In this document: positions 1 through 7,997 of the stretch, piece by piece
Numbering within the stretch: position 1 is the first letter of the stretch
Layout of the letters: every line of letters starts with the position of its first letter
Assembly: GCA_963696325.1 (NCBI GenBank)
Contig: CAVOJV010000063.1
Location: 1 to 64,000 of the forward strand
Direction of reading: 5' to 3'
Origin: CAVOJV01 sp963696325
GTDB lineage: Bacteria > Pseudomonadota > Gammaproteobacteria > Competibacterales > Competibacteraceae
DNA length: 64,000 nucleotides
Position numbers and translations under genes: made by a program
The notes under the pieces: model-generated
The model's input: only the letters and a program-made list of their open reading frames with translations
Database searches by the model: none
Told to the model about the DNA's origin: nothing

Positions 1-883
1 CCTCCCGCATCTTCGGGTCCAGCTTGGAGATGTCGAACGGCTGGCCGGGCTCGACGCCGATCTTCTTCAGCTTCGCGAGCGCCGGTCCGTCCGCCGGATA
101 CGGGGGGTTGTCCTTCATCGCCAGCGCGAGGCGGTTGAAGAACGTGCCGGCATCCATCGCCGCCACCTGGAGGGGCGGCGATGGCGTGAGCTTAACTTTC
201 GGGTCGACCGGCACGTTGGTCGGTGGTGTGTAGGGCTTGCCCCAGGCGGAGAGCGGCGTCAGCTTGTACCCAGCCTGGATCGCGTTCACCGCGGCGAAGT
301 CACTCGGCCCGTTGGCCTGGGTCTGGCCCAGGAGCCAGGCATGGCGGGTGGACGAGCGGAAGGTTTGCTGGATGTCCGGCGGCGCGGTGCCCCGCCAGTT
401 CGGGCCGACAATCAGGAATGCACCAGGTCCGGTGCCCGTGGTGCGCTTGCCCACCGAGCCGAAGACGTCGGTCCACATGTTCATCATCGAGAACACGTAG
501 TAGCGGCCCTTGGTGTCCGGGACCGAGAGGACGATGGGCTCCTGGTCGAGGTCGACCCAGCCCGTGGTCCACAGCGAGTTCAGGCTGATCCGCACGACGT
601 TGGTGAAATAGGGGCTCACGTAATGCGGCATCTTGGCAAGCTGGTTGATCGGCGCCGCGGTGCCGTCGGCATTGGGGGCCGGCGCGGCGGACAGCACCTC
701 GCGCGTCACGTCCATCACCACGATCGGATAGCCGTAGACGTAGGACTCCATGCCGTAGATGTACCCCTCCCCTTCCTGAACCAATGGCAGCGCGCAACCG
801 TTGATGACGAGTCCAACAGCCAGGCACACGGCACCTGCCGTGACTCCTCTCGCGTACCGCCAAAATCCGCATAGCGTTTTCAT
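1..883 (-). CDS. DUF1254-family putative lipoprotein, 3' end outside window
   Basis: The reading frame opens at an ATG (883-881) preceded by a strong GAGGAGGA ribosome site and stays open to the left edge, so the C-terminus is missing. The first 30 residues form a signal peptide ending in a lipobox-like I-N-G-C, with Cys30 as the likely lipidated residue. Further on come segments typical of DUF1254 proteins, including GYPIVVMDVTRE near residue 50 and a D-T-K-G-R-Y-Y-V-F-S-M-M-N-M-W stretch near 125-140. The molecular function of DUF1254/DUF1214 proteins is not established. It follows the sulfatase remnant on the same strand with a 26-bp gap, so the two were probably one operon. Family call fairly sure; function unknown. 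Confidence 0.75.
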   Translation of the reverse strand, partial: MKTLCGFWRYARGVTAGAVCLAVGLVINGCALPLVQEGEGYIYGMESYVYGYPIVVMDVTREVLSAAPAPNADGTAAPINQLAKMPHYVSPYFTNVVRISLNSLWTTGWVDLDQEPIVLSVPDTKGRYYVFSMMNMWTDVFGSVGKRTTGTGPGAFLIVGPNWRGTAPPDIQQTFRSSTRHAWLLGQTQANGPSDFAAVNAIQAGYKLTPLSAWGKPYTPPTNVPVDPKVKLTPSPPLQVAAMDAGTFFNRLALAMKDNPPYPADGPALAKLKKIGVEPGQPFDISKLDPKMRE

Positions 884-909
884 CACGTCCTCCTCCTCGG
901 TTTGGTCTT

Positions 910-2982
910 TCACGGTCGATCTCCAAGCGCCGCCCCCGGGAGGACCGGCTTGGCGCGGACGACGCGGTCGGTGATGGCCGGAAGCTGCTGGCGCTCCGCT
1001 TCCGCGTGCCACTCCGGTTCGAGCTTGAAGGTCAGCTTGTCGATCGTGCCGGTGAACTTGAACGGCACCTCGTAGCGATACTCGATGAGCGCCAGCGGGG
1101 TGCGGGTGTCCTGGCCGATGTCGAAGGTTTCGTTCTCCGGGAGTGTGATCGGGGTGGAGTGTTCCATGGAGTTTTTGGCCACTTCCTTGCCATCCACAGA
1201 GAGCACGCCCGTCCCGCCCTTACCCAAGCCCGGTTCAGCAGGCTTGTAGTCGAAGACGATAGTGTGCTTGCCGGCGCCCAACTCAGGCCCTTCCCATGTC
1301 GTGCGCTTGAGGTCAAGCAGGTTGTAGAGAAACACCACCTTGCCCCGGCCGATTCCCAATTCGCCCTTAATCAGGAACAGTCCATAGCCGCCGAAGCGCC
1401 CGCCCTGGGTGACGATCATGCCTTCCGCGCCGCCTTCGGGAATCGTCACCTCGGCGGTGATGGTGTAGGCCTTGTTCAGGATATCCGGCGCAGTGCTGCC
1501 CGGCACATCGGTCAGTCCGCCCGTATACGTAAAATCGGTTCGTCCCGCCGTGAGGCTCGGCTTCGGCGAGTTCCAGCGCGTGAGTGTCGTGTTGTCGAAG
1601 TGCGACGCCACCTGTTTGCACCATTTGAACGGCGTGTCGAACGCCCACACCCACGGCGCCGCAAAGTGCGGGTAGGTCCGCTCGGAGCCCCAGAACTCGT
1701 ACCAGAGGAACTGGTCCTTAACCGGCACTTCGACGCCATTGAAGGTGGTAAACTCGTTCGGCGTGCCGTTGAGCATGCCTTCCGCGCTCGCGCCGTTGTC
1801 GCCGCTGATGTAGATGATCAGCGTATTGTTCAACTCGCCGAGGTCTTCGACCGCCTGAATGACGCGGCCGATCTCATGATCGGTGTAGGCCTGGTACGCC
1901 CCATAGACTTCCGCCTGCTTGATGAAGAGCTTCTTTTGCTCCCAGTCGAGCGAATCCCACCGGGGCAGCTTCGCGCCGCCGTAAATATCCTGTCCATCCG
2001 GCCACGGCGTCAGTTGCGCGTTCTCGGGCATGATGCCGAGCGTCTTCTGGTTGGCGAAAATGGTCTCGCGCAGCTGGTTCCAGCCGCCGTCGAACCGGTG
2101 CATGTCGCTGATCTTCTTGATCCACTCCGGCGTCGGATGATGCGGGGCGTGCGTGCCGCCCGGCACGTAATAGACCAGGAACGGCTTGTCGGGCGCGAAC
2201 TCCTTCAACTGCTTCATGTACTGGATCGCCTCGTCGGCCATGGCCGTGGTCAGTTTCCAACTGGGATTGCCCTCGAAGGGGTAGATGGCGGTCGTGTACG
2301 GTATAGGTTCGGCTTCCACTGGCTGGCGTCGCCGCCGACGAAGCCGTAGAAGTAATCGAAGCCCATACCGGTGGGCCATTGATTGAACGGCCCGGCCTGG
2401 CTGTTCGCGAAGAACGGCGTGTTGTGATCCTTGCCGAACCACGAGGTTGCGTAGCCGTTGTCCTTCAGGATGGTGCCGATGGTGCCCTTCTCGATCGGGA
2501 TGATCGAGTCGTAACCCAGGAACCCTGTCGCTATTTCGCCGACCACCCCGAAGCCCGCCGAGTGATGGTTGCGGCCGGTGATAATCGCTGCCCGCGTGGG
2601 CGAGCCCAGCGACGTGGATTGGAAATTCGTGTAGCGCAGCCCGTCCTTCGCGATGCGATCCAGGGCCGGGGTCGGGATGACGCCGCCGAAGGTGCCCGGC
2701 GCGCCGAAGCCGTCGTCGTCGGTCATGATCAACAGCACGTTGGGCGCACCCTTGGGCGGCACGACGCGTGGCGGCCACCAGGCTTTCGACTCCGAGGCCT
2801 TTTCCTTGATCACCCCGCCGAACTTCGGATCGGGCGGCGAAAGCTGTTTGCCGTCGAGAGTCGCAGTGACGCTGGGCGAACCCAACACACCGGTAACTTG
2901 CTGCGCGATGCAGCATGAGGAACTAAGATGCAAAGGCGACACCTGAAACCGCTATGGTGGCGACTAGCTTGACTGCTTTCAT
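910..2982 (-). pseudogene. Arylsulfatase remnant: two frameshifts, lost catalytic Cys, internal deletion
   Basis: An ATG at 2982 with a GGAGGGG site begins a signal peptide (MKAVKLVATIAVSGVAFAS) that meets a TAG at 2925-2923. The mature sequence resumes in another frame (about 2942 to 2300) with sulfatase features: N-V-L-L-I-M-T-D-D metal site and A-I-I-T-G-R-N-H-H. Near 2300 the frame returns to that of the signal peptide and stays open to the TGA at 910. The formylglycine motif C-x-P-x-R reads L-G-S-P-T-R: codon 2604-2606 is GGC (Gly), not Cys. At 1596/1597 the text jumps from V-A-S-H-F to D-N-T-T-L, which from family knowledge skips roughly 150 residues at the end of the sulfatase domain. 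The C-terminal LamG-like part (A-E-V-T-I-P-E-G-G-A-E-G) is kept. The enzyme is almost certainly inactive. Confidence 0.85.
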
Positions 2983-3203
2983 ACGATGCCCCTCCATTTC
3001 GATGTGGTGTTGTCGACTGCGACATTCACAGGCCGTGCCCCCCGTGCGCCGCTGTATTCGGCTGGCGACGCCGTTATCACTGGCCGTACACTGCCCCCAG
3101 CGAGTAGGCAGACCCGACAAGCCCCAACCCCCTGGACCGCGTCCGTTTTGTGATGCCTTGACTGCATATTATAAGGTCCCATGCCATCGTGTGCCTCTTA
3201 CCA

Positions 3204-3267
3204 GCTGAACGGTCGAGCTAAGCGGCTGCGACCGAAGGGAGCAGTCCGCTCGAGAGCGTTGTTAGAT
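3204..3267 (-). repeat. attC-like integron recombination site downstream of brnA
   Basis: Read on the minus strand the 64-bp site starts with ATCTAAC (R'' consensus RYYYAAC) followed by AACG, the usual attC opening, and ends with GTTCAGC (R' consensus GTTRRRY, one mismatch). The arms form an imperfect hairpin, with CGGACTGC opposite CGGCTGC. The unpaired A lies in the 5' arm, where attC sites carry their extrahelical base. The stop codon TAA of brnA lies inside the ATCTAAC box, as is common in gene cassettes. Orientation matches the brnTA genes. Inferred from sequence geometry only; no integrase is visible. Confidence 0.65.
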
Positions 3268-3564
3268 GTTGTCCTGAGTATCGTGGTGCAATTCCTCACG
3301 AATCACCCGCCGTAACATCTCTTCCAAGTTTTCGTGCTCCTTCGCCTGCCGTAGGGTATCGTTGATCAGCGTTTGATAGCCGCGCTCGCCAGCTTTCGCT
3401 TTGAAGTATTCGATTAGGCCCGTATCCAGCAAAATGGTGACTCGTTGCTTGCGCGGCGCGGGCTTGAGCCCCACGCGGAACGTGGCGCGCTCTAAGTCTG
3501 CTTGCGTTACCTTGGGGTATTCATCCCGCTCGTCAGAGGTTGGTGAAGAAGAGGAGTTGCTCAT
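3262..3564 (-). CDS. brnA: BrnA-type antitoxin
   Basis: This 100-residue protein is the antitoxin partner of BrnT. The C-terminal half has the ribbon-helix-helix look of BrnA proteins: R-V-T-I-L-L-D followed by I-E-Y-F-K-A and G-Y-Q-T-L-I-N-D-T-L-R. BrnA binds its own operator and neutralises BrnT. I chose the ATG at 3564, which overlaps the end of brnT by 32 nt, as expected for a translationally coupled pair. An upstream ATG at 3603 would add 13 unlikely residues. The stop lies within the attC-like R'' box, which makes brnTA look like one gene cassette. BrnA normally represses the operon; the direct repeat upstream of brnT is the obvious candidate operator. Confidence 0.85.
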   Translation of the reverse strand: MSNSSSSPTSDERDEYPKVTQADLERATFRVGLKPAPRKQRVTILLDTGLIEYFKAKAGERGYQTLINDTLRQAKEHENLEEMLRRVIREELHHDTQDNI

Positions 3565-3802
3565 CTTTGTCGGCCTTGCGCATGGATATGACGTGGATTT
3601 CATCTTCGGTTTCGGTATGCACGATCACCATGACCTGCTTACTCAGCAGCCCGAGCGTGACCCAGCGTTGTTCACCGTAGTCCTCGCGGTTGTCTTCAAA
3701 GGTGAACGCCGGGCCCGCGAAGACCTGCTCAGCGTCGACGAAATCCACCCCGTGCTTTTTGAGGTTGGCTCGCCGTTTGGGTTCGCGCCAGGTGAATCGC
3801 AT
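3533..3802 (-). CDS. brnT: BrnT-type ribonuclease toxin
   Basis: The 89-residue protein has the BrnT pattern: an N-terminal F-T-W-R-E-P-K-R-R-A-N-L-K-K-H-G-V-D-F, then F-A-G-P-A-F-T, G-E-Q-R-W-V-T-L-G and a closing I-H-V-I-S-M-R-K-A. BrnT proteins are RelE-fold ribonucleases that block translation and are neutralised by BrnA. The length is normal. The ATG at 3802 has no Shine-Dalgarno sequence. A candidate promoter (TTGAAA, 16 bp, CATAAA) ends only a few bases upstream, so the message may be nearly leaderless. No damage is seen, so the pair may be functional. Confidence 0.9.
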   Translation of the reverse strand: MRFTWREPKRRANLKKHGVDFVDAEQVFAGPAFTFEDNREDYGEQRWVTLGLLSKQVMVIVHTETEDEIHVISMRKADKDEQLLFFTNL

Positions 3803-3812
3803 GAGTTAGTTT

Positions 3813-3832
3813 ATGCATATAATCATGCATAT
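3813..3832. promoter_or_regulatory. brnTAp: Candidate brnTA operator/promoter: ATGCATAT direct repeat
   Basis: ATGCATAT occurs twice, 12 bp apart (3813-3820 and 3825-3832), and the ATGCAT core of each copy is itself palindromic. The repeat sits 11 bp upstream of the brnT start, between the possible -35 and -10 elements read on the minus strand. Such paired palindromes suit a ribbon-helix-helix repressor such as BrnA. The operator role is inference. Confidence 0.45.
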
Positions 3833-3838
3833 TTCAAC

Positions 3839-3970
3839 ACCTAACGGGGCGGCGGATAAGCGGCGAAGGCCGGAAAGCCGCAGGCTTTTCGGCCGGAGTC
3901 CGCTTGATCCGCTGGTTGTGAGGCGCTTCGCGCCGAGCAAGCAGCGAATGTTATCCGCCGCCCGTTGTCG
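3839..3970. repeat. Long imperfect palindrome, possibly attC-like
   Basis: The 132-bp segment starts with ACCTAAC and ends with GTTGTCG. Its ends pair over about 17 bp (GGGCGGCGGATAA against TTATCCGCCGCCC, with one extra G). Inside are two smaller hairpins, GGCCGGAAAGCC/GGCTTTTCGGCC and GGCGCTTCGCGCC. The length and R''-like left end resemble a long attC site bounding the brnTA cassette. Here the extra base lies on the plus-strand 5' arm, opposite to the other sites, so the orientation is unclear. Confidence 0.4.
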
Positions 3971-4347
3971 AGTGCGCGAAGCGTCCTCGACAACCAATGA
4001 TGAAATGGTTTCCGCATAACTGCCAGATGGTTAAGTTATACGGCAGCACGCTAACCGGAAAGAGCAAATTCAGTTTAGCCGGTCAGCGGCGTTAGCCACC
4101 CGCTAGCCGCCCGCCCAGCTTAGGCCAGGACAGGGACGCCGCCCGGTCCATCCGGCCAGCTTCTCAGGGCGCTAATGCGGCAATCCAGGCGCGCAGCGCA
4201 TCGCGGAAATGCCACGGCCACGGCCGCCACCAGCCAGACGACCAGCAGCAGCTGCAGCTTGGCGTTCCGGGCGCGGCGAGGGCCTCGGGGGTGCCGGCAG
4301 TAGCTTCTGCTCCAGGTCGCGGCGGGCAGCCTGCTCATCGAGTCCAC
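3971..4347. other. Intergenic region with palindromes and a possible small membrane-protein remnant
   Basis: No clear intact gene is present. At 4051-4096 the sequence CGCTAACCGG...CCGGTCAGCG forms a 10-bp imperfect hairpin ending in GCGTTAGCC. On the minus strand an ATG overlaps the pirin stop (ATGA, about 4351) and begins M-S-G-L-D-E-Q-A-A-R-R-D. Two frame changes would join this to a hydrophobic stretch (A-K-L-Q-L-L-L-V-V-W-L-V-A-A-V-A-V-A) and to F-R-D-A-L-R-A-W-I-A-A-L-A-P. This could be a decayed small membrane protein that followed pirin, but the evidence is thin. Confidence 0.3.
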
Positions 4348-5238
4348 TCATGACAAGTGTCCCATCTTGCCACTCTGGTAATCCGCCATCGCCTGGCGAA
4401 TCTCCTGCGGGCTGTTCATGACGAACGGTCCGCTCCCGACGATAGGTTCATCAATCGGTTCGCCGCTGAGTAGCAGCGCCGTCACGCCTTTCCCGCTATC
4501 GATGGAAATGCTCTCCCCCGCGCGGTCGAACAGTCCGACCTCCGCCGCCCCGACCGGCTCGGAGCCGCTCACGCGCAGCGTGCCTTTGAGCACCACCAGC
4601 GCCGTTGTCCAGCCATCGGGCACGGCAAGGTCCGTCCGCTGGTCACTGGCGAGGCGGAGATCCCAAACCTGGATGGGCGTGAACGTCTTGGCTGGCCCCC
4701 TTGCCCCGGCGAACTCGCCTGCGATCACGCGCACCGTTCCCTGGCCATCAGGCAGGCTCACGGCGGGAATCTGGTTATTTCGGATGCCCTGGTAACGCGG
4801 CGGCGACATCTTGTCTTTGGCGGGCAAATTGACCCACAGCTGCACCATCTCAAACATGCCGCCGCGCCGGGCGAAATCGCGGCCATGAAATTCTTCGTGA
4901 ACCAGGCCGGAAGCGGCGGTCATCCACTGCACGTCGCCGGGGCCGATACTCCCGCCGCCCCCGGAGGAATCCCGGTGTTCCACTTCGCCCTCGTAGACGA
5001 TGGTCACCGTCTCGAACCCGCGATGCGGGTGCTCGCCGACTCCGCGACGCTCATCCGTCGGCGAGAACTCCATGGGACCCGCGTAATCGAGGAGCAGAAA
5101 CGGACTGAGCACCGATCCCAGGTTCGGGTAAGCAAAGAGCGTCCGAACGGGGAACCCGTTGCCTACCCAATGACGATCCATGCTGCGCTGGATGCAGCGG
5201 AGCTTCTTGATTGACCTCTCTGCGTTGATTGGTTTCAT
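4348..5238 (-). CDS. Pirin-family bicupin protein
   Basis: This 296-residue protein has normal pirin length. The N-terminal cupin carries the metal-binding pattern G-E-H-P-H-R-G-F-E-T-V-T near residue 85 and V-E-H-R-D-S, followed by a further ligand region S-G-L-V-H-E-E-F. Some bacterial pirins have quercetin 2,3-dioxygenase activity and others are redox-sensing regulators; which applies here cannot be told. It is cytoplasmic, with no signal peptide. The ATG at 5238 has GAGGG about nine bases upstream. An alternative start is Met19. The segment just upstream looks like mobile-element debris, so its promoter may be recent. Confidence 0.9.
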   Translation of the reverse strand: MKPINAERSIKKLRCIQRSMDRHWVGNGFPVRTLFAYPNLGSVLSPFLLLDYAGPMEFSPTDERRGVGEHPHRGFETVTIVYEGEVEHRDSSGGGGSIGPGDVQWMTAASGLVHEEFHGRDFARRGGMFEMVQLWVNLPAKDKMSPPRYQGIRNNQIPAVSLPDGQGTVRVIAGEFAGARGPAKTFTPIQVWDLRLASDQRTDLAVPDGWTTALVVLKGTLRVSGSEPVGAAEVGLFDRAGESISIDSGKGVTALLLSGEPIDEPIVGSGPFVMNSPQEIRQAMADYQSGKMGHLS

Positions 5239-5907
5239 CGGTTACGCCCTCGTTTGCTCCGGCCGGATATGCTTCAGGGAAATGCATCACCTCTTGGCGC
5301 AGCCCAGTTGGCATAGTGAGAAGCCTCGCGGCTCCCCCTCCCACACCACCGTAGGAACGAGCCACGTGTGCGGCGGTTCGGGCCGATTGAGGCAAATCTG
5401 GAGATCCCCATTGGCGGACAGCCAGTTCCACCCGGAGCGTGCGCTCTCGTCGAACCAACCCCGGTTTCATCCCAGCCACCAGGCTCGCCCCCGATAGACT
5501 CGCCGGATGCAGTACCGTTGTTCCAGGACAAGTCACCTCGCCTCTCTTGCAATCCCCTTGCGGGGCGAACCGGTCTGGATTGGACTTCCTCCGGACCCCC
5601 CTCACGACGACACCCTTGCCCTTTTCCTTGCCTTCGGCTCTGCGAAACCCTGGCCTGGCAAAGGCGGCGCGAGGGACTATCGATACGAAGAGAAACCCGA
5701 ATCGCTGCCTTTGCCGGTGTCGGGTTGAACCGCTTGTTGGGTAGGCCAGACTGCTTCAAGGGTTCGACCCGCCCAATGTGGAAGTATCAAACGCGCTCGA
5801 ATGCATTGACGAAGCGAAGCCGGAAGCATACTGCGGTAGGTGCACGATACTCACTCGACCTGACGCAGTTTACCTATCACCGCCCCAGGGCACCCTAGTC
5901 CACCTTT
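5239..5907. other. Non-coding mosaic: attC-like half site plus group II intron-like debris
   Basis: No convincing gene lies here. Read on the minus strand, 5748-5690 begins ACCCAACAAGCGGTTCAACC, which resembles the left half of an attC site (R'' ACCCAAC); no matching right half is found. Further along (about 5381-5310) the text GAACCGCCGCACACGTGGCTC is followed by TACGGTGGTGTGGGAGGG and a GGGGGAGCC/GGCTTCTC stem. To me this resembles the 3' part of bacterial group II introns. No reverse-transcriptase frame survives. The open frames that cross it lack domain similarity. The block 5770-5907 holds nothing I recognise. Confidence 0.35.
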
Positions 5908-6261
5908 TCAGTCCTCGGACCACACACCGAGTTCGTCCGCAATGAAATAGCGGCCATTCTGGGTAGGCTTGGAGGTATCGTAAGGGTGGTCATGGAGAGC
6001 GCGTTGCCGCGCCTCCGCTTCCTTCACAACCGTGGTGATGGGACGCGAACAACGCACGTTGTATCCCTCGATGGGGCAGACACCATTCACCAGCAATCGC
6101 CCGCCGCAGACGCGCAGGCTCTCCACTTCATAGCTCAGTAAACTGAGCGAACCGTCTTCCTGCATGACCCGGAAACGGTCGCCGGGTCCGAGAGTGAATT
6201 TTGACTTTATGGCGGGTCGGAATAATGCCAGCGCACGGGACAGGCGAGCTTTTATGTGCAT
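5908..6261 (-). CDS. Hypothetical protein, 117 aa
   Basis: This small soluble protein begins with a basic segment (MHIKARLSRALALFRPAIKS) and continues with S-K-F-T-L-G-P-G-D-R-F-R-V-M-Q-E-D-G. It has no signal peptide or membrane span. The ATG at 6261 follows GGGGAACG, an acceptable ribosome site. I recognise no family. It lies about 190 bp downstream, on the minus strand, of one copy of the recurring 20-bp palindrome, so it could belong to the same regulon. It may be a real orphan or a remnant. Confidence 0.5.
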   Translation of the reverse strand: MHIKARLSRALALFRPAIKSKFTLGPGDRFRVMQEDGSLSLLSYEVESLRVCGGRLLVNGVCPIEGYNVRCSRPITTVVKEAEARQRALHDHPYDTSKPTQNGRYFIADELGVWSED

Positions 6262-6450
6262 GTTGCGTTCCCCTAATTGACGGGATCAAATAATGGCTCC
6301 AGGCGCCTGGAGCCGCTATCCGATAGTGGGCAAATTTCCTTGTATTAGCCAAACGTCCTGTTAGAGAAACATTCTTAGGTATCTAACCCAGCAATGCCTT
6401 TTGAAAACTAGTTGGGTTCACTCATCCTAGTTTGGAGCAAACCTTTCCAC

Positions 6451-6470
6451 TATTGGACTTTGGTCCAATA
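6451..6470. promoter_or_regulatory. Recurring 20-bp palindrome, copy 1
   Basis: TATTGGACTTTGGTCCAATA has perfect 8-bp arms around a 4-bp centre. Near-identical copies lie at 11386, 13850 and 14482. This copy is upstream of the 117-aa hypothetical gene and just beyond the response-regulator fragment. No T-run follows on either strand, so it is more likely an operator than a terminator. Confidence 0.5.
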
Positions 6471-6521
6471 AGCCCCTGGAGCCGACAGGCTTTTACCGAG
6501 GGTAGCCTTACCTGGTCTTGG

Positions 6522-6694
6522 TCAGGCGGCTCCATTTTCCCCCGGGCCGCCCCTTATGGCCGCGTCAATGGCCCCCAGCAAACGCTCGGCGGTAACGGGC
6601 TTGCGCAGAAACGCCACCGCGCCATTGCGCAGCGCCCGTTCTCGCGCGGCGGCATCCGCATGGGCCGTCAGGAAGATGAGGGGCAGGGAGAGTT
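6522..6694 (-). pseudogene. 3' fragment of a receiver-domain response regulator
   Basis: The minus-strand frame ends P-L-I-F-L-T-A-H-A-D-A-A-A-R-E-R-A-L-R-N-G-A-V, then L-R-K-P-V-T-A-E-R, matching the C-terminal half of the regulator at 13812-14315. The DNA of 6451-6694 and 13850-14093 is about 94% identical by eye. The similarity stops abruptly at 6694, so the conserved Asp pocket and first half of the domain are missing. It lies directly 3' of the heme peroxidase gene and marks a past duplication or recombination. Confidence 0.75.
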
Positions 6695-6796
6695 TGAATT
6701 GTAAAAAGCATCTCGAGCCCGGCCCCTTAAATGCCTGGTGCAGACCAGCGTGCAGACGGCCTCGATCCTGCACCGCCGCACGCTGGACGATCCGCA

Positions 6797-7887
6797 CTAA
6801 TTCAAAGGCGGGACGACCCCCGCGAACGTCAAGAGGTCGGTCATGCGGAAGTCTCCCGACGTCACCGAGGGCAGTTCCGGTTTCCAACCGGGACGCGCCG
6901 CCAGGTAGGAAGTCGGGTCAGCCTTCAGCAGACCGATGAACACTTCGCCGACGATGTGGCTGCCCACCCGCCCCAGGCGCAACCCTTGCTCCATGACGTC
7001 CGCCTCTTTCAAGATGTAGTACCACAAAGGCGTGCTCCTATCCATGCCGAAGGATTTGAGTTCGGCCAGTTGCGCCGGCGTCAACACAGGCACCCCGATC
7101 CTCCTAGCGATAGCTTGACCCGAGGGTAAGCCGAAGTTGACGTGGCGGATCAGGTTCCGCGAGGCGAGCGATTGGACGCCGTCCGAGGGTAGACCGGGCG
7201 CGGGACCGCGCGAGCCTGGCAATTCCATCAACACGCTGGATAACTTGGTGTCAATCCGCTTGTTCGGACGAAAGTTACCGTCACCGAAGTCGAAAAACGT
7301 CTGCCAGTCCACAAAGCGGCGAGGCGCCCGCTTGCCACCGCGCAGATCGTTTGGGTCCGCGGCACTCGGATCTTCACGGTCGTCCAGGACAAAGGCAAAG
7401 AAGGGCGTCCCCCCCAGCTGTACATCAGCGCCGAAGTTCAAACGGTAACTCGGACGCACCTGTGAGTGACCAAAGCGGTAGGCGGCCGCGGAAAACTCGA
7501 CCGGGATCTTCGGGTCCCTGCGACCGTTTTGGAGTGGTCGCGCCGGACGCTCACGCTCGGCATTGTAGAAGCGCGGGCCGTCCCTGAGCAGCGCGTCCAC
7601 TCGCTCTTGGCCAATGGTGAGTGGCAAGAACTCGTGCACGATGATCCACTGGTAATGCCAACGGACCTGGCGCTGAGCCAGCCTGAAGATTTGTTCGGAC
7701 GTTTTGCCCGCATGAGCAGGATCGGCCCTCAGGCGATCGACCACTGCGTTGTGAAAACGCAGCATGGCGGTATGGAGCTGGGCAATGATGATATTCTCGT
7801 CGTTGCGCCCATCACCAATGATCGCGACCTTATTCGCATCCCGCGGCAGATCGAAGCGTACGGCCTCTTTGCGAGAAACCGTCCCGG
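6797..7887 (-). pseudogene. Heme peroxidase (animal type), C-terminal part, split by IS21 insertion
   Basis: This is the larger part of a secreted animal-type heme peroxidase. It contains D-E-N-I-I-I-A-Q-L-H-T-A-M-L-R-F-H-N and the proximal-histidine segment R-W-H-Y-Q-W-I-I-V-H-E-F-L-P, and ends near T-F-A-G-V-V-P-P-L-N at the TAG at 6797. Removing the IS21 element and one copy of its 5-bp target duplication joins this part in frame to 10437-10997, giving an uninterrupted protein of about 548 residues. The only lesion seen is the insertion. The fragment alone lacks the signal peptide and distal histidine, so it should be inactive. Confidence 0.85.
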
Positions 7888-7997
7888 TGAGTTTGTCAAC
7901 TTGCATTGGCCCCACTTTGATAATCTGATTTGGCCCCACCACGTTGCTGTTCATGGAGGCTCTCTCCCCAGAGAGAGCCGGTTGTGGTGGTAGTCTT

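Noticed and set aside
1006..2349. Long plus-strand frame of 447 codons
   Set aside because: It lies antisense to the sulfatase remnant, has the charged low-complexity look of a shadow frame and shows no family features.
2324..2916. N-terminal part of the 668-codon minus frame over the sulfatase
   Set aside because: In this stretch the true sulfatase sequence is in another frame; the frame here is arginine-rich nonsense that is open by chance.
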